The position numbers were made by a program, and so were the translations under genes. Shown piece after piece: positions 1 through 4,390 of a DNA stretch of 5,458 nucleotides (position 1 is its first letter; each line of letters begins with the position of its first letter). The notes beneath the pieces are model-generated. The model worked only from the letters and a program-made list of their open reading frames with translations. It searched no databases and was not told the origin of the DNA. Source of the DNA: Acidimicrobiaceae bacterium (lineage in GTDB: Bacteria > Actinomycetota > Acidimicrobiia > Acidimicrobiales > RAAP-2). The stretch covers positions 1-5,458 of the forward strand of contig JAUTXB010000172.1 in the NCBI GenBank assembly GCA_030838245.1, read 5' to 3'.

Positions 1-2
1 CC

Positions 3-773
3 CTGGCCGTGTGGGTCGACAGCATCGCCCTGTACGTCGTGGCCTTCATCGTGATGGGCCCGCTCTATGTCCGATTCGCCATTCTCATGCATGAGGCCGC
101 CCACAAGTTGCTCTTCACCAACAAGGCGGTGAACGACTTCGTGGGCACATGGCTGATCGCCTATCCGGCCTTCACGCCGATCGGACTCTACCGGCGGGGA
201 CATATCGCCCATCACCGCCAGGAGTTCGGCCCCGAGGAGCCGGACGTCTCCTTTTACGGGGGTTATCCATGCACGCGTCGAGACCTTCGTCGACGGCTGA
301 TCCGGGACGCGGTGGGCATCTCCGGCTGGAAGAACTTCAAGCCGCTGGTCCTGTCGGTGCGTGCGCCCGCATTTCGTCGGGTGGGCCTGTCGATCTTGGG
401 CGTGCAATTGCTGCTGTGGGCGGCCGCCTGGGCGGCGACGGGGCGATGGTGGATCTACCCCCTGCTGTGGTGGCTGCCCTGGATGACCCAGTGGCGGGTG
501 CTCAACCGGTTGCGGGCCATAGCCGAGCACGGGGGCATGGAGGCAGGCGCCGATCGAAGGGTGACGACCCACGCCGTTCGCCAGTCGTGGGTCGCCCGTT
601 TCTGGCTGGTTCCCTACAACACGGGATGGCACCTGGCCCATCACGTCGATATGGGGATCCCCTGGCGCAACCTGCCTCGCTTCCACGCCGAACTGGAGCG
701 GGCCGGCTACGTCACCGCCGAGCTGACCTACCCGTCGTACCGGGCGCTGTGGATGGCGCTGACCGACGCCTGA
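3..773 (+). CDS. Membrane fatty acid desaturase family protein (5'-truncated)
   Basis: This is a di-iron membrane desaturase or hydroxylase-type protein, expected to act on acyl chains in the cytoplasmic membrane. The frame is open to the left edge, so the true start lies outside the window; the first visible start-like codon is GTG at 9. Counting from that GTG, the three histidine boxes are H28-E-A-A-H32, H65-I-A-H-H69 and H208-L-A-H-H212, with an extra conserved-looking H174 in an AEHGG motif. These are the iron ligands known for the family (PF00487). Hydrophobic stretches lie around residues 6-26, 45-60 and 127-160; the W-rich segment at 139-158 probably spans the membrane. About 254 residues are visible and some N-terminal membrane sequence is missing. 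The substrate and the position of the double bond cannot be told from sequence. The gene converges on the PAP2-like gene with a 13-base gap and no visible terminator hairpin. The family call is secure; the exact reaction is not. Confidence 0.9.
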   Translation: MAVWVDSIALYVVAFIVMGPLYVRFAILMHEAAHKLLFTNKAVNDFVGTWLIAYPAFTPIGLYRRGHIAHHRQEFGPEEPDVSFYGGYPCTRRDLRRRLIRDAVGISGWKNFKPLVLSVRAPAFRRVGLSILGVQLLLWAAAWAATGRWWIYPLLWWLPWMTQWRVLNRLRAIAEHGGMEAGADRRVTTHAVRQSWVARFWLVPYNTGWHLAHHVDMGIPWRNLPRFHAELERAGYVTAELTYPSYRALWMALTDA

Positions 774-786
774 CCCCAGCCGTCGG

Positions 787-1479
787 CTACGTCCAGCCCG
801 CCGATGGTCGCTCGCCGACGTGGTTTCGGCGTGGCCATCCCAACCGGGTGCCGATGACCCAGGGCAGGTGGGCCAGCGCGTCGAGGAAGAAGACGGCGCC
901 TACGCCCACGCAGGCCCCGCCGAGGGCGTCGGTGGGGTAGTGCCAGCGCAGGGCAACCACGGCGGCACCGATGCCGACCACGAGCGCCGCGGCCAGCAGG
1001 GCCGTCGCCATTCTGGCTATTCGCGGCGCCACCAGCACGGCTCCGGCAGCCAAGGCGGCTACTGCTGTCACCGTCCCGGAGGGGTAGGAGCCGGCCACGC
1101 CGTCGAGGTGCCGGTTGATGAGTGGCTTCGCCACCTGGTCGACAATGAGCACGGCGCCGACCGGGGCGACGGCGCAGACCACGGCCCGTACCCAATCGCG
1201 CGCCAGGCCTACGACGACGAGCACGACGATGCCGATCAACACCCCCGAGAGGGAGCCCACCTGGACCAGGTCGTTGGCCCACCGTGCCGCGTGGTCGGCC
1301 GGAAGGAGCTGGTACCCCCAGGCATCGATGCGGTTGGGCCCGGGACGGCCAACGAAGAACAGGCCGGCCATGGCGGCCAGGACCAAGAGGCCCGTTCCCG
1401 TCACCAGCTCCACCGCGGTCCAAGCCGGGCTGGCCGTTCGGGGCCCTCGGAGCTGGCTCGATGGCGCGCGGGAAGCCAT
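787..1479 (-). CDS. Divergent PAP2-superfamily membrane phosphatase-like protein
   Basis: This is a 230-aa integral membrane protein of the PAP2 (phosphatidic acid phosphatase type 2) fold, with about six membrane helices near residues 22-43, 76-93, 97-116, 137-152, 157-177 and 186-203. Family motifs are recognisable but altered. The lysine of motif 1 is K118, but the usual RP six residues later is LD. Motif 2 reads PSGT (133-136) where catalytic PSGH is expected. Motif 3 keeps H180 and D184 (RWHYPTD), but V stands where Arg is usual six residues before the His. In active members the motif 3 His is the nucleophile, so activity is uncertain. The open frame extends to 1581, but those 34 extra residues are Arg-rich and look non-coding. 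I chose ATG at 1479 because a TACTCT element sits six bases before it, fitting a leaderless start. Members dephosphorylate lipid phosphates or prenyl pyrophosphates; the substrate here is unknown. Confidence 0.8.
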   Translation of the reverse strand: MASRAPSSQLRGPRTASPAWTAVELVTGTGLLVLAAMAGLFFVGRPGPNRIDAWGYQLLPADHAARWANDLVQVGSLSGVLIGIVVLVVVGLARDWVRAVVCAVAPVGAVLIVDQVAKPLINRHLDGVAGSYPSGTVTAVAALAAGAVLVAPRIARMATALLAAALVVGIGAAVVALRWHYPTDALGGACVGVGAVFFLDALAHLPWVIGTRLGWPRRNHVGERPSAGWT

Positions 1480-1485
1480 GGATCG

Positions 1486-1491
1486 AGAGTA
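1486..1491 (-). promoter_or_regulatory. Candidate -10 element (TACTCT) for the PAP2-like gene
   Basis: On the minus strand, TACTCT is followed by six bases (CGATCC) and then the ATG at 1479. This matches the TANNNT element placed 6-8 bases before the transcription start in actinobacterial promoters, so the transcript would be leaderless or nearly so. No Shine-Dalgarno sequence precedes this ATG, which agrees. No convincing -35 hexamer is visible. The assignment is inference from spacing. Confidence 0.5.
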
Positions 1492-1600
1492 CGGGCATCT
1501 GGGCGCCGATCGGGCGCGGGCCCGGTGTCGTCCGCACACGGAGTCCTCATGTTCTCCGTCTGGTCGACGCAGAGTCGCCACCTGCCCACAGGCCGGGGCC

Positions 1601-1606
1601 TACACT
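1601..1606 (+). promoter_or_regulatory. Candidate -10 element (TACACT) for the leader ORF and acetyltransferase
   Basis: TACACT is followed by seven bases (CGGCGAC) and then a GTG at 1614. This is the spacing of a TANNNT -10 box driving a leaderless transcript. The region around 1578-1583 has no TTGACA-like -35. Together with the opposite-facing TACTCT at 1486-1491, it makes 1480-1613 a compact divergent promoter region. No operator palindrome stands out between the two elements. Confidence 0.5.
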
Positions 1607-1613
1607 CGGCGAC

Positions 1614-1649
1614 GTGACCAACACCCGGCCGCGTGGGTTCGCACCATGA
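1614..1649 (+). CDS. Possible leaderless 11-residue leader peptide overlapping the acetyltransferase start
   Basis: A GTG at 1614, seven bases after TACACT, opens a frame reading MTNTRPRGFAP and ending at TGA 1647-1649. The stop overlaps the ATG of the acetyltransferase gene as ATGA, the classic arrangement for translational coupling by termination and re-initiation. No Shine-Dalgarno sequence is visible before the ATG at 1646, so coupling would explain how that start is used. The peptide has no run of one amino acid to suggest attenuation. With only 12 codons, the ORF could also be chance, the 32 bases before 1646 being an ordinary short 5' leader. Confidence 0.35.
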   Translation: MTNTRPRGFAP

Positions 1650-2656
1650 GCGACCTCGGTGCGGTGGGGATCAGATTTCTCGCTCCCGACGAGGGCGGCC
1701 TCCTGAGCGAGGCCATACGGGTCGCCTACGGCGAGACCTATGACGCGGCGTGGTGCTACGACGCCACCGAGGTCGGGCGCCGAATTGCCGACGGCCGCTT
1801 CATCTCCTGTGTCGCCGAGGACGCCGACGGGACCCTCCTGTGCCACGCCGGGCTCAGCCGTCTCACCCATCGGGACCTCGTCGGCCACGCCGGCCAAGCC
1901 ATCACCGTGCCCGCGGCCCGGGGGCACCATCTCTTCACCGAGGTCAAGCGGGCTCTGGCCCAGTGGGGCGGAAGCCATGGGATGGCGGGCATGTACAGCG
2001 AGGCCACCGCGGCCCACCCGTACAGCGAACTGGCCAACGTCCAGCTCGGGGCGCACGAGACCGGGTTCCTGCTGGGATGGATCCCTGCATCGGTTGCCAA
2101 CGACGCCGTCTCGGCCGTACCCGTCGGTCGCCAGTCCGCCGTGTTGTTCTATCTGAAGATGAACCCGGGACACACCCGGCCGGTCTACGTACCTGATCGG
2201 CATCGGGACGCCGTGCACCAGATCATCCAGCTCTGCGGCCTGCGCGGCCGGTTGGCCCAACCGTCCTCCCACCTTCGCCTGTCCTCGCACTCGCATGTCC
2301 ACACCGCCGTCCATGCCGACCACAACCTGGCCGTGCTCACCGTGGCCGAGCCCGGAGCCGACCTGCTGGCCACGGTGGGTGCCATCCGTCGTCGCTTGTT
2401 CGACCAAGGGGTTGCCGTCATCTATCTCGACTTGCCCCTCGTTACTCCGGCCACGGCGCAGGTGGCCGGCCACCTCGAAGATCTCGGCGTTTCCTTCTCG
2501 GGGATCTTCCCCAACACGCGAGCCGACGGTGACGTCCTGCGCATGCAGTCACTCAACGGCATCACGGTGACCACCGACGACGTGGCTGTTGCTTCGGACC
2601 ACGGAAAAGACCTTTTGGCCTACGTGCTGAACGACCTCATCACCGCCGCCTCGTAG
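1646..2656 (+). CDS. GNAT-type N-acetyltransferase of the kind found fused to RsbW-like kinases
   Basis: This is a 336-aa cytoplasmic protein. Residues 8-175 form a GNAT-like domain: opening strand and helix (IRFLAPDEGGLL, YGETYDAAWCYD), the central strand of the fold around 62-90, a CoA-loop equivalent at 91-98 (ARGHHLFT) and the AHPYSELANVQLGAHETG stretch at 123-140. Residues 176-336 form a second conserved region ending in DGDVLRMQSLN and LLAYVLND. As I recall the family, this two-part sequence often sits behind an RsbW/HATPase-like anti-sigma kinase domain in one polypeptide; here it stands alone and no kinase gene is in the window. The CoA loop has His where RGxG-type loops carry the second Gly. 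Substrate and role are unknown; stress or sigma-factor signalling is only a guess from fused relatives. The frame is open back to 1115, but that part overlaps the PAP2-like gene and is a shadow; ATG 1646 begins the recognisable protein. Confidence 0.82.
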   Translation: MSDLGAVGIRFLAPDEGGLLSEAIRVAYGETYDAAWCYDATEVGRRIADGRFISCVAEDADGTLLCHAGLSRLTHRDLVGHAGQAITVPAARGHHLFTEVKRALAQWGGSHGMAGMYSEATAAHPYSELANVQLGAHETGFLLGWIPASVANDAVSAVPVGRQSAVLFYLKMNPGHTRPVYVPDRHRDAVHQIIQLCGLRGRLAQPSSHLRLSSHSHVHTAVHADHNLAVLTVAEPGADLLATVGAIRRRLFDQGVAVIYLDLPLVTPATAQVAGHLEDLGVSFSGIFPNTRADGDVLRMQSLNGITVTTDDVAVASDHGKDLLAYVLNDLITAAS

Positions 2657-2661
2657 CCATT

Positions 2662-2693
2662 GGGGTGCAAATCCCCCGGTTCGCCGGCTGGGG
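2662..2693 (+). terminator. Weak hairpin cluster after the acetyltransferase stop
   Basis: Six bases after the TAG, GGGG (2662-2665) can pair with CCCC (2673-2676). The alternative stem CCGG-TTCG-CCGG (2676-2687) has a UUCG-type tetraloop, which is unusually stable in RNA. No U tract follows, so it is at best an imperfect terminator or an mRNA 3'-end stabiliser. Confidence 0.3.
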
Positions 2694-2744
2694 AGGCCAC
2701 AATGGGGGGGCGGCAACAACGGCCGTCTGTCATCCCATCACCTC

Positions 2745-2750
2745 AAGGAG
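2745..2750 (+). promoter_or_regulatory. Shine-Dalgarno sequence of the HU gene
   Basis: AAGGAG ends 11 bases before the GTG at 2762. It decides the start: the frame is open upstream to 2660 and has an in-frame ATG at 2702, but neither upstream start has such a site, and HU proteins begin directly with MNKSEL-type sequence. Confidence 0.8.
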
Positions 2751-2761
2751 AGTCTCACCCC

Positions 2762-3076
2762 GTGAATAAGTCTGAACTGATTGCCGCCGTCTCGGCCCAT
2801 ACGGGCGTCGACGCCAGGTCCGTTGGCACCGTGCTGAACGGCACCGAGGATGTAGTCACCGCGACCGTAAAGAAGGGTGAAAAGGTCCTCATCACCGGCT
2901 TCGTCTCGTTCGACCGGGTGGAACGCAAGGCCCGCACCGGCCGCAACCCACAGACGGGTGAGGCCATCAAGGTGAAGGCGTCGAAGGCGCCTCGGGTGGC
3001 GGCCGGCGCCTCGTTCAAGAAGGTCGTAAACGGTAAGGCTCCGGCTCCGAAGCTGGTCACCAAGAAGGCGAAGTAG
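2762..3076 (+). CDS. HU-family nucleoid-associated DNA-binding protein
   Basis: This is a 104-aa basic histone-like protein that would dimerise, bind and bend DNA and compact the nucleoid. Residues 1-45 are the helical dimer half (MNKSELIAAVSAHTG...), 43-58 the first beta strands, and 59-80 the DNA-binding arm with the diagnostic R61-N-P-Q-T-G-E67; P63 is the intercalating proline of the family. The body ends near residue 91 and a short basic tail (APAPKLVTKKAK) follows. This is a brief version of the Lys/Ala/Pro tails of actinobacterial HupB, which can be about 100 residues longer. Position 48 is Val where many HU proteins have Gly (GFGxF to GFVSF). The GTG start is supported by AAGGAG at 2745-2750. 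It appears to be monocistronic, with its own leader and a terminator at 3170-3220. A plain hup assignment is likely, but HU versus a paralogue cannot be settled here. Confidence 0.95.
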   Translation: MNKSELIAAVSAHTGVDARSVGTVLNGTEDVVTATVKKGEKVLITGFVSFDRVERKARTGRNPQTGEAIKVKASKAPRVAAGASFKKVVNGKAPAPKLVTKKAK

Positions 3077-3101
3077 CGCCCGACCCCGGGCGAGTGGCCC
3101 G

Positions 3102-3116
3102 CGATCGGCCCGATCG
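3102..3116. repeat. Short perfect palindrome downstream of the HU gene
   Basis: CGATCGG and CCGATCG flank a single central C, giving a perfect 7-base inverted repeat 25 bases after the HU stop. It could be a protein-binding site or part of the mRNA 3' end. No function can be assigned, and GC-rich DNA gives such repeats by chance fairly often. Confidence 0.4.
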
Positions 3117-3169
3117 AGGGCTGGCCGCGTACGAAGCGTCGCTCCCCCGGGGTAATGTTTAAGTCTGTT

Positions 3170-3220
3170 CTGCCCCGTGAGCGCGGTTCCCGCCACCTGC
3201 GCTCCGGGGCAGGACTTTTC
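3170..3220 (+). terminator. Intrinsic terminator of the HU transcript
   Basis: A 14-pair stem forms between 3170-3184 and 3199-3212, with one bulged T at 3178 and a 14-base loop. A GAC and then TTTTCT (3216-3221) follow the stem. The strong GC stem and short T tract fit a rho-independent terminator reading rightward. Read leftward, the sequence after the stem has no T run, so it would not obviously serve the opposite gene. The stem begins 93 bases after the HU stop, which is rather far. Confidence 0.65.
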
Positions 3221-3222
3221 TC

Positions 3223-3236
3223 GTCCTGACCAGGAC
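3223..3236. repeat. Small inverted repeat next to the terminator
   Basis: GTCCTG and CAGGAC flank AC. Part of the left arm (GTCC, 3223-3226) can instead pair with GGAC at 3212-3215 around the T tract, so the repeat may form an alternative fold with the terminator. It is short and may be chance. Confidence 0.25.
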
Positions 3237-3297
3237 AAGGGCTGACTTGGAGCCCACAGGCCGGACGCCAGATACGACCGTGGCCGCGGCGCTGTCC

Positions 3298-3314
3298 CCG
3301 CCGGTCACCGGCGG
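3298..3314 (-). repeat. Perfect inverted repeat centred on a stop codon
   Basis: Read on the minus strand, CCGCCGG-TGA-CCGGCGG is a 7-pair hairpin whose three-base loop is exactly the TGA stop of the membrane-anchored protein gene (3305-3307). No T tract follows. It may be a 3'-end stabiliser or a poor terminator; the coincidence with the stop may also be chance. Confidence 0.45.
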
Positions 3315-3631
3315 TGGAGGGGTGCCTTGCGCAGAGCCGTGGTGGCGGCCGATCTGGCCTCGTCGAGCGCCGATTGGAGACGGTCCAGGGTCTCGTCGAG
3401 ATGGCGGTCGCCCACCAGTTCGGCCGCGTCGCTCATGAGATCGCGAGCGGTGCTGGCTGCCTTGCCCAACGCGTGCCCTCCTGCGCCTTTGACCTGTTCG
3501 GCCGCGTTGGTGATCGCCTCGGAGCTGCCCGCACGCGACTGCTTCATTCGCTTGACGATCAGGGCCACGACGAGGAGGACGGCGGCACCGGCTCCGAACC
3601 AGGGTGCTTGTTGTCGGCTGGTAGTGGGCAT
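3305..3631 (-). CDS. Small single-pass membrane-anchored helical protein of unknown function
   Basis: This 108-aa protein is not recognised as a named family member. Residues 1-11 are short and polar. One membrane segment lies at about 12-28 (WFGAGAAVLLVVALIVK), followed by a positive stretch KRMKQSR, so the long C-terminal part is expected on the cytoplasmic side. Residues 35-108 are Ala-, Glu- and Lys-rich with spaced Leu and Val, predicted as amphipathic helix with a heptad-like run near 78-96 (LDETLDRLQSALDEARSAA). This resembles the general style of YtxH-like or apolipoprotein-like membrane-anchored helical proteins, but I cannot claim membership. The start at ATG 3631 is chosen because GGAG sits six bases upstream and the membrane segment follows directly; the frame is open to 3835, but that extension is unlike protein. 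It is divergent from the zinc-ribbon gene, with 127 bases between the start codons. Confidence 0.75.
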   Translation of the reverse strand: MPTTSRQQAPWFGAGAAVLLVVALIVKRMKQSRAGSSEAITNAAEQVKGAGGHALGKAASTARDLMSDAAELVGDRHLDETLDRLQSALDEARSAATTALRKAPLHRR

Positions 3632-3637
3632 GAGGTT

Positions 3638-3641
3638 CTCC
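3638..3641 (-). promoter_or_regulatory. Shine-Dalgarno sequence of the membrane-anchored protein gene
   Basis: On the minus strand, GGAG is followed by six bases (AACCTC) and the ATG at 3631. It fixes this start over the longer open frame to 3835. Confidence 0.65.
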
Positions 3642-3740
3642 GATCCATGGGCGCTGGGCTCTCGACCCCTTGTACCCATTGGGGCGAAGGTCCATGCGCC
3701 CCGGGACGGCCCGGCCAACGTGTCCGACGCCGGTTCGGTG

Positions 3741-3749
3741 TGCCATGAT
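3741..3749 (+). promoter_or_regulatory. Candidate extended -10 (TGC-CATGAT) for the zinc-ribbon gene
   Basis: TGC followed by CATGAT resembles an extended -10 element. It lies nine bases before the ATG at 3759, so the transcript would be nearly leaderless. No Shine-Dalgarno sequence precedes that ATG. The first base of the hexamer is C rather than T, so the match is imperfect. The rest of the 127-base divergent gap (3632-3758) shows no other clear element. Confidence 0.3.
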
Positions 3750-3758
3750 GCGAACGCC

Positions 3759-3908
3759 ATGGACAACTCCGATGCCACGTCGCCGACGATCCACCGCTGC
3801 GGGCTGTGCGGGGGTCTGGTCCATCCCGGGGACAACTCGGCGACCGCGGCCTGGTGCAGGCGATGCAGCCGCGTCGTGACGACCCGGCGTGACGGCGGCG
3901 TGTCTTAG
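3759..3908 (+). CDS. Small zinc-ribbon protein
   Basis: This 49-aa ORF has a CX2C-X15-CX2C pattern: C14-G-L-C17 and C33-R-R-C36. This is the spacing style of a minimal zinc ribbon that binds one Zn(II) through four cysteines. The core is flanked by a short polar N-terminus and a basic tail (RRCSRVVTTRRDG), which could contact nucleic acid or another protein. No other domain is present. The ATG at 3759 is chosen because it begins the recognisable protein; the same frame is open further left but overlaps the divergent gene. The stop lies 17 bases before the thioesterase ATG, so the two may share a transcript. The function is unknown. The cysteine pattern makes it a probable real gene despite its small size. 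Confidence 0.65.
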   Translation: MDNSDATSPTIHRCGLCGGLVHPGDNSATAAWCRRCSRVVTTRRDGGVS

Positions 3909-3925
3909 CTCGGACGAACACGCCG

Positions 3926-4327
3926 ATGCCCGCGACCGAGCTGTCGGTGTTGCTCGACGCCATGCCCTTTGCCCGGTACTGCGGCGTGGAGCTCGTTTCG
4001 GCCACAGCCGACGAGGTCGAGGGTCGGCTCTCCTGGGCCGAGGATCGATGCACTGCCAACGGACGCCTGCACGGCGGTGCACTGATGACCCTCGGCGACA
4101 CAGTGGGTGCGGCGTGCGCCTTCGTCAACCTTCCCGACGGCGCATCGACGGTGACCATCGAGTCGAAGACGAATTTCATCCGTGGCGTCGACCGGGGCAC
4201 GGCGACGGCCGTCGCCCGGCCCCTCCATGTTGGCGGGCGCTTCATCGTGGTCCAGACCACCATCACCGACGATGACGGAGGACTGGTTGCTGCCATCACT
4301 CAGACCCAAGCTGTCCTGCGCTCGTAG
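3926..4327 (+). CDS. PaaI-family hotdog-fold thioesterase
   Basis: This 133-aa cytoplasmic hotdog enzyme is expected to hydrolyse acyl- or aryl-CoA thioesters. The N-terminal helix motif (LLDAMPFARYCGVEL, 9-23), the turn before the central helix with HGG at 49-51, and the helix GALMTLGDTVGAACA carrying D58 match the PaaI / 4HBT layout. In that family an Asp or Glu in this helix acts in catalysis and the HGG turn helps activate the thioester carbonyl. Later strands (STVTIESKTNFIRG, TATAVARPLHVGGRFIVVQTTITDDDG) complete the fold. The length is typical. No strong Shine-Dalgarno sequence precedes the ATG at 3926; a later in-frame ATG at 3962 would cut off the conserved first helix, so 3926 is preferred. 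It lies 17 bases after the zinc-ribbon gene and 63 bases before nhaA. The substrate is unknown; no phenylacetate genes are nearby. Confidence 0.9.
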   Translation: MPATELSVLLDAMPFARYCGVELVSATADEVEGRLSWAEDRCTANGRLHGGALMTLGDTVGAACAFVNLPDGASTVTIESKTNFIRGVDRGTATAVARPLHVGGRFIVVQTTITDDDGGLVAAITQTQAVLRS

Positions 4328-4390
4328 TCGGCTGGCTGGTCCGGTGCGCTGCCGGCGGGTCGGTCGCCGAACCCGTCGGGCTCCAGGGTC

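Noticed and set aside
149..940. 263-aa open frame on the + strand overlapping the desaturase
   Set aside because: It is a shadow in another frame of the desaturase and PAP2-like genes, with Arg/Gly/Pro-rich non-protein composition.
1480..1581. N-terminal extension of the PAP2-like protein by 34 residues
   Set aside because: The added stretch is Arg/Ser/Pro-rich with no membrane or domain character, and the TACTCT-N6-ATG arrangement favours ATG 1479.
820..1617. 265-aa open frame antisense to the PAP2-like gene
   Set aside because: Composition is Gly/His/Arg-rich as expected from the complement of a GC-rich membrane gene, with no motif.
1115..1645. Extension of the acetyltransferase frame to 513 aa
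   Set aside because: This part lies antisense to the PAP2-like gene, is low-complexity Thr/Arg/Pro-rich, and the recognisable protein begins at 1646.
1547..2473. 308-aa open frame antisense to the acetyltransferase
   Set aside because: Low-complexity Gly/Val/Asp-rich shadow; the + strand frame carries recognisable family sequence.
2661..2687. A tRNA T-arm-like motif (GGGTGCAAATCCC)
   Set aside because: Upstream sequence is the acetyltransferase coding region and no anticodon arm, D arm or acceptor stem can be drawn.
2698..2703. CACAAT as the -10 box of the HU gene
   Set aside because: The match is poor, no -35 element lies at a suitable distance, and nothing else supports it; the HU promoter is not resolved.
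2660..2761. HU protein with a 34-residue N-terminal extension, or a start at ATG 2702
   Set aside because: HU proteins begin with MNKSEL-type sequence and the only good Shine-Dalgarno sequence (2745-2750) serves GTG 2762.
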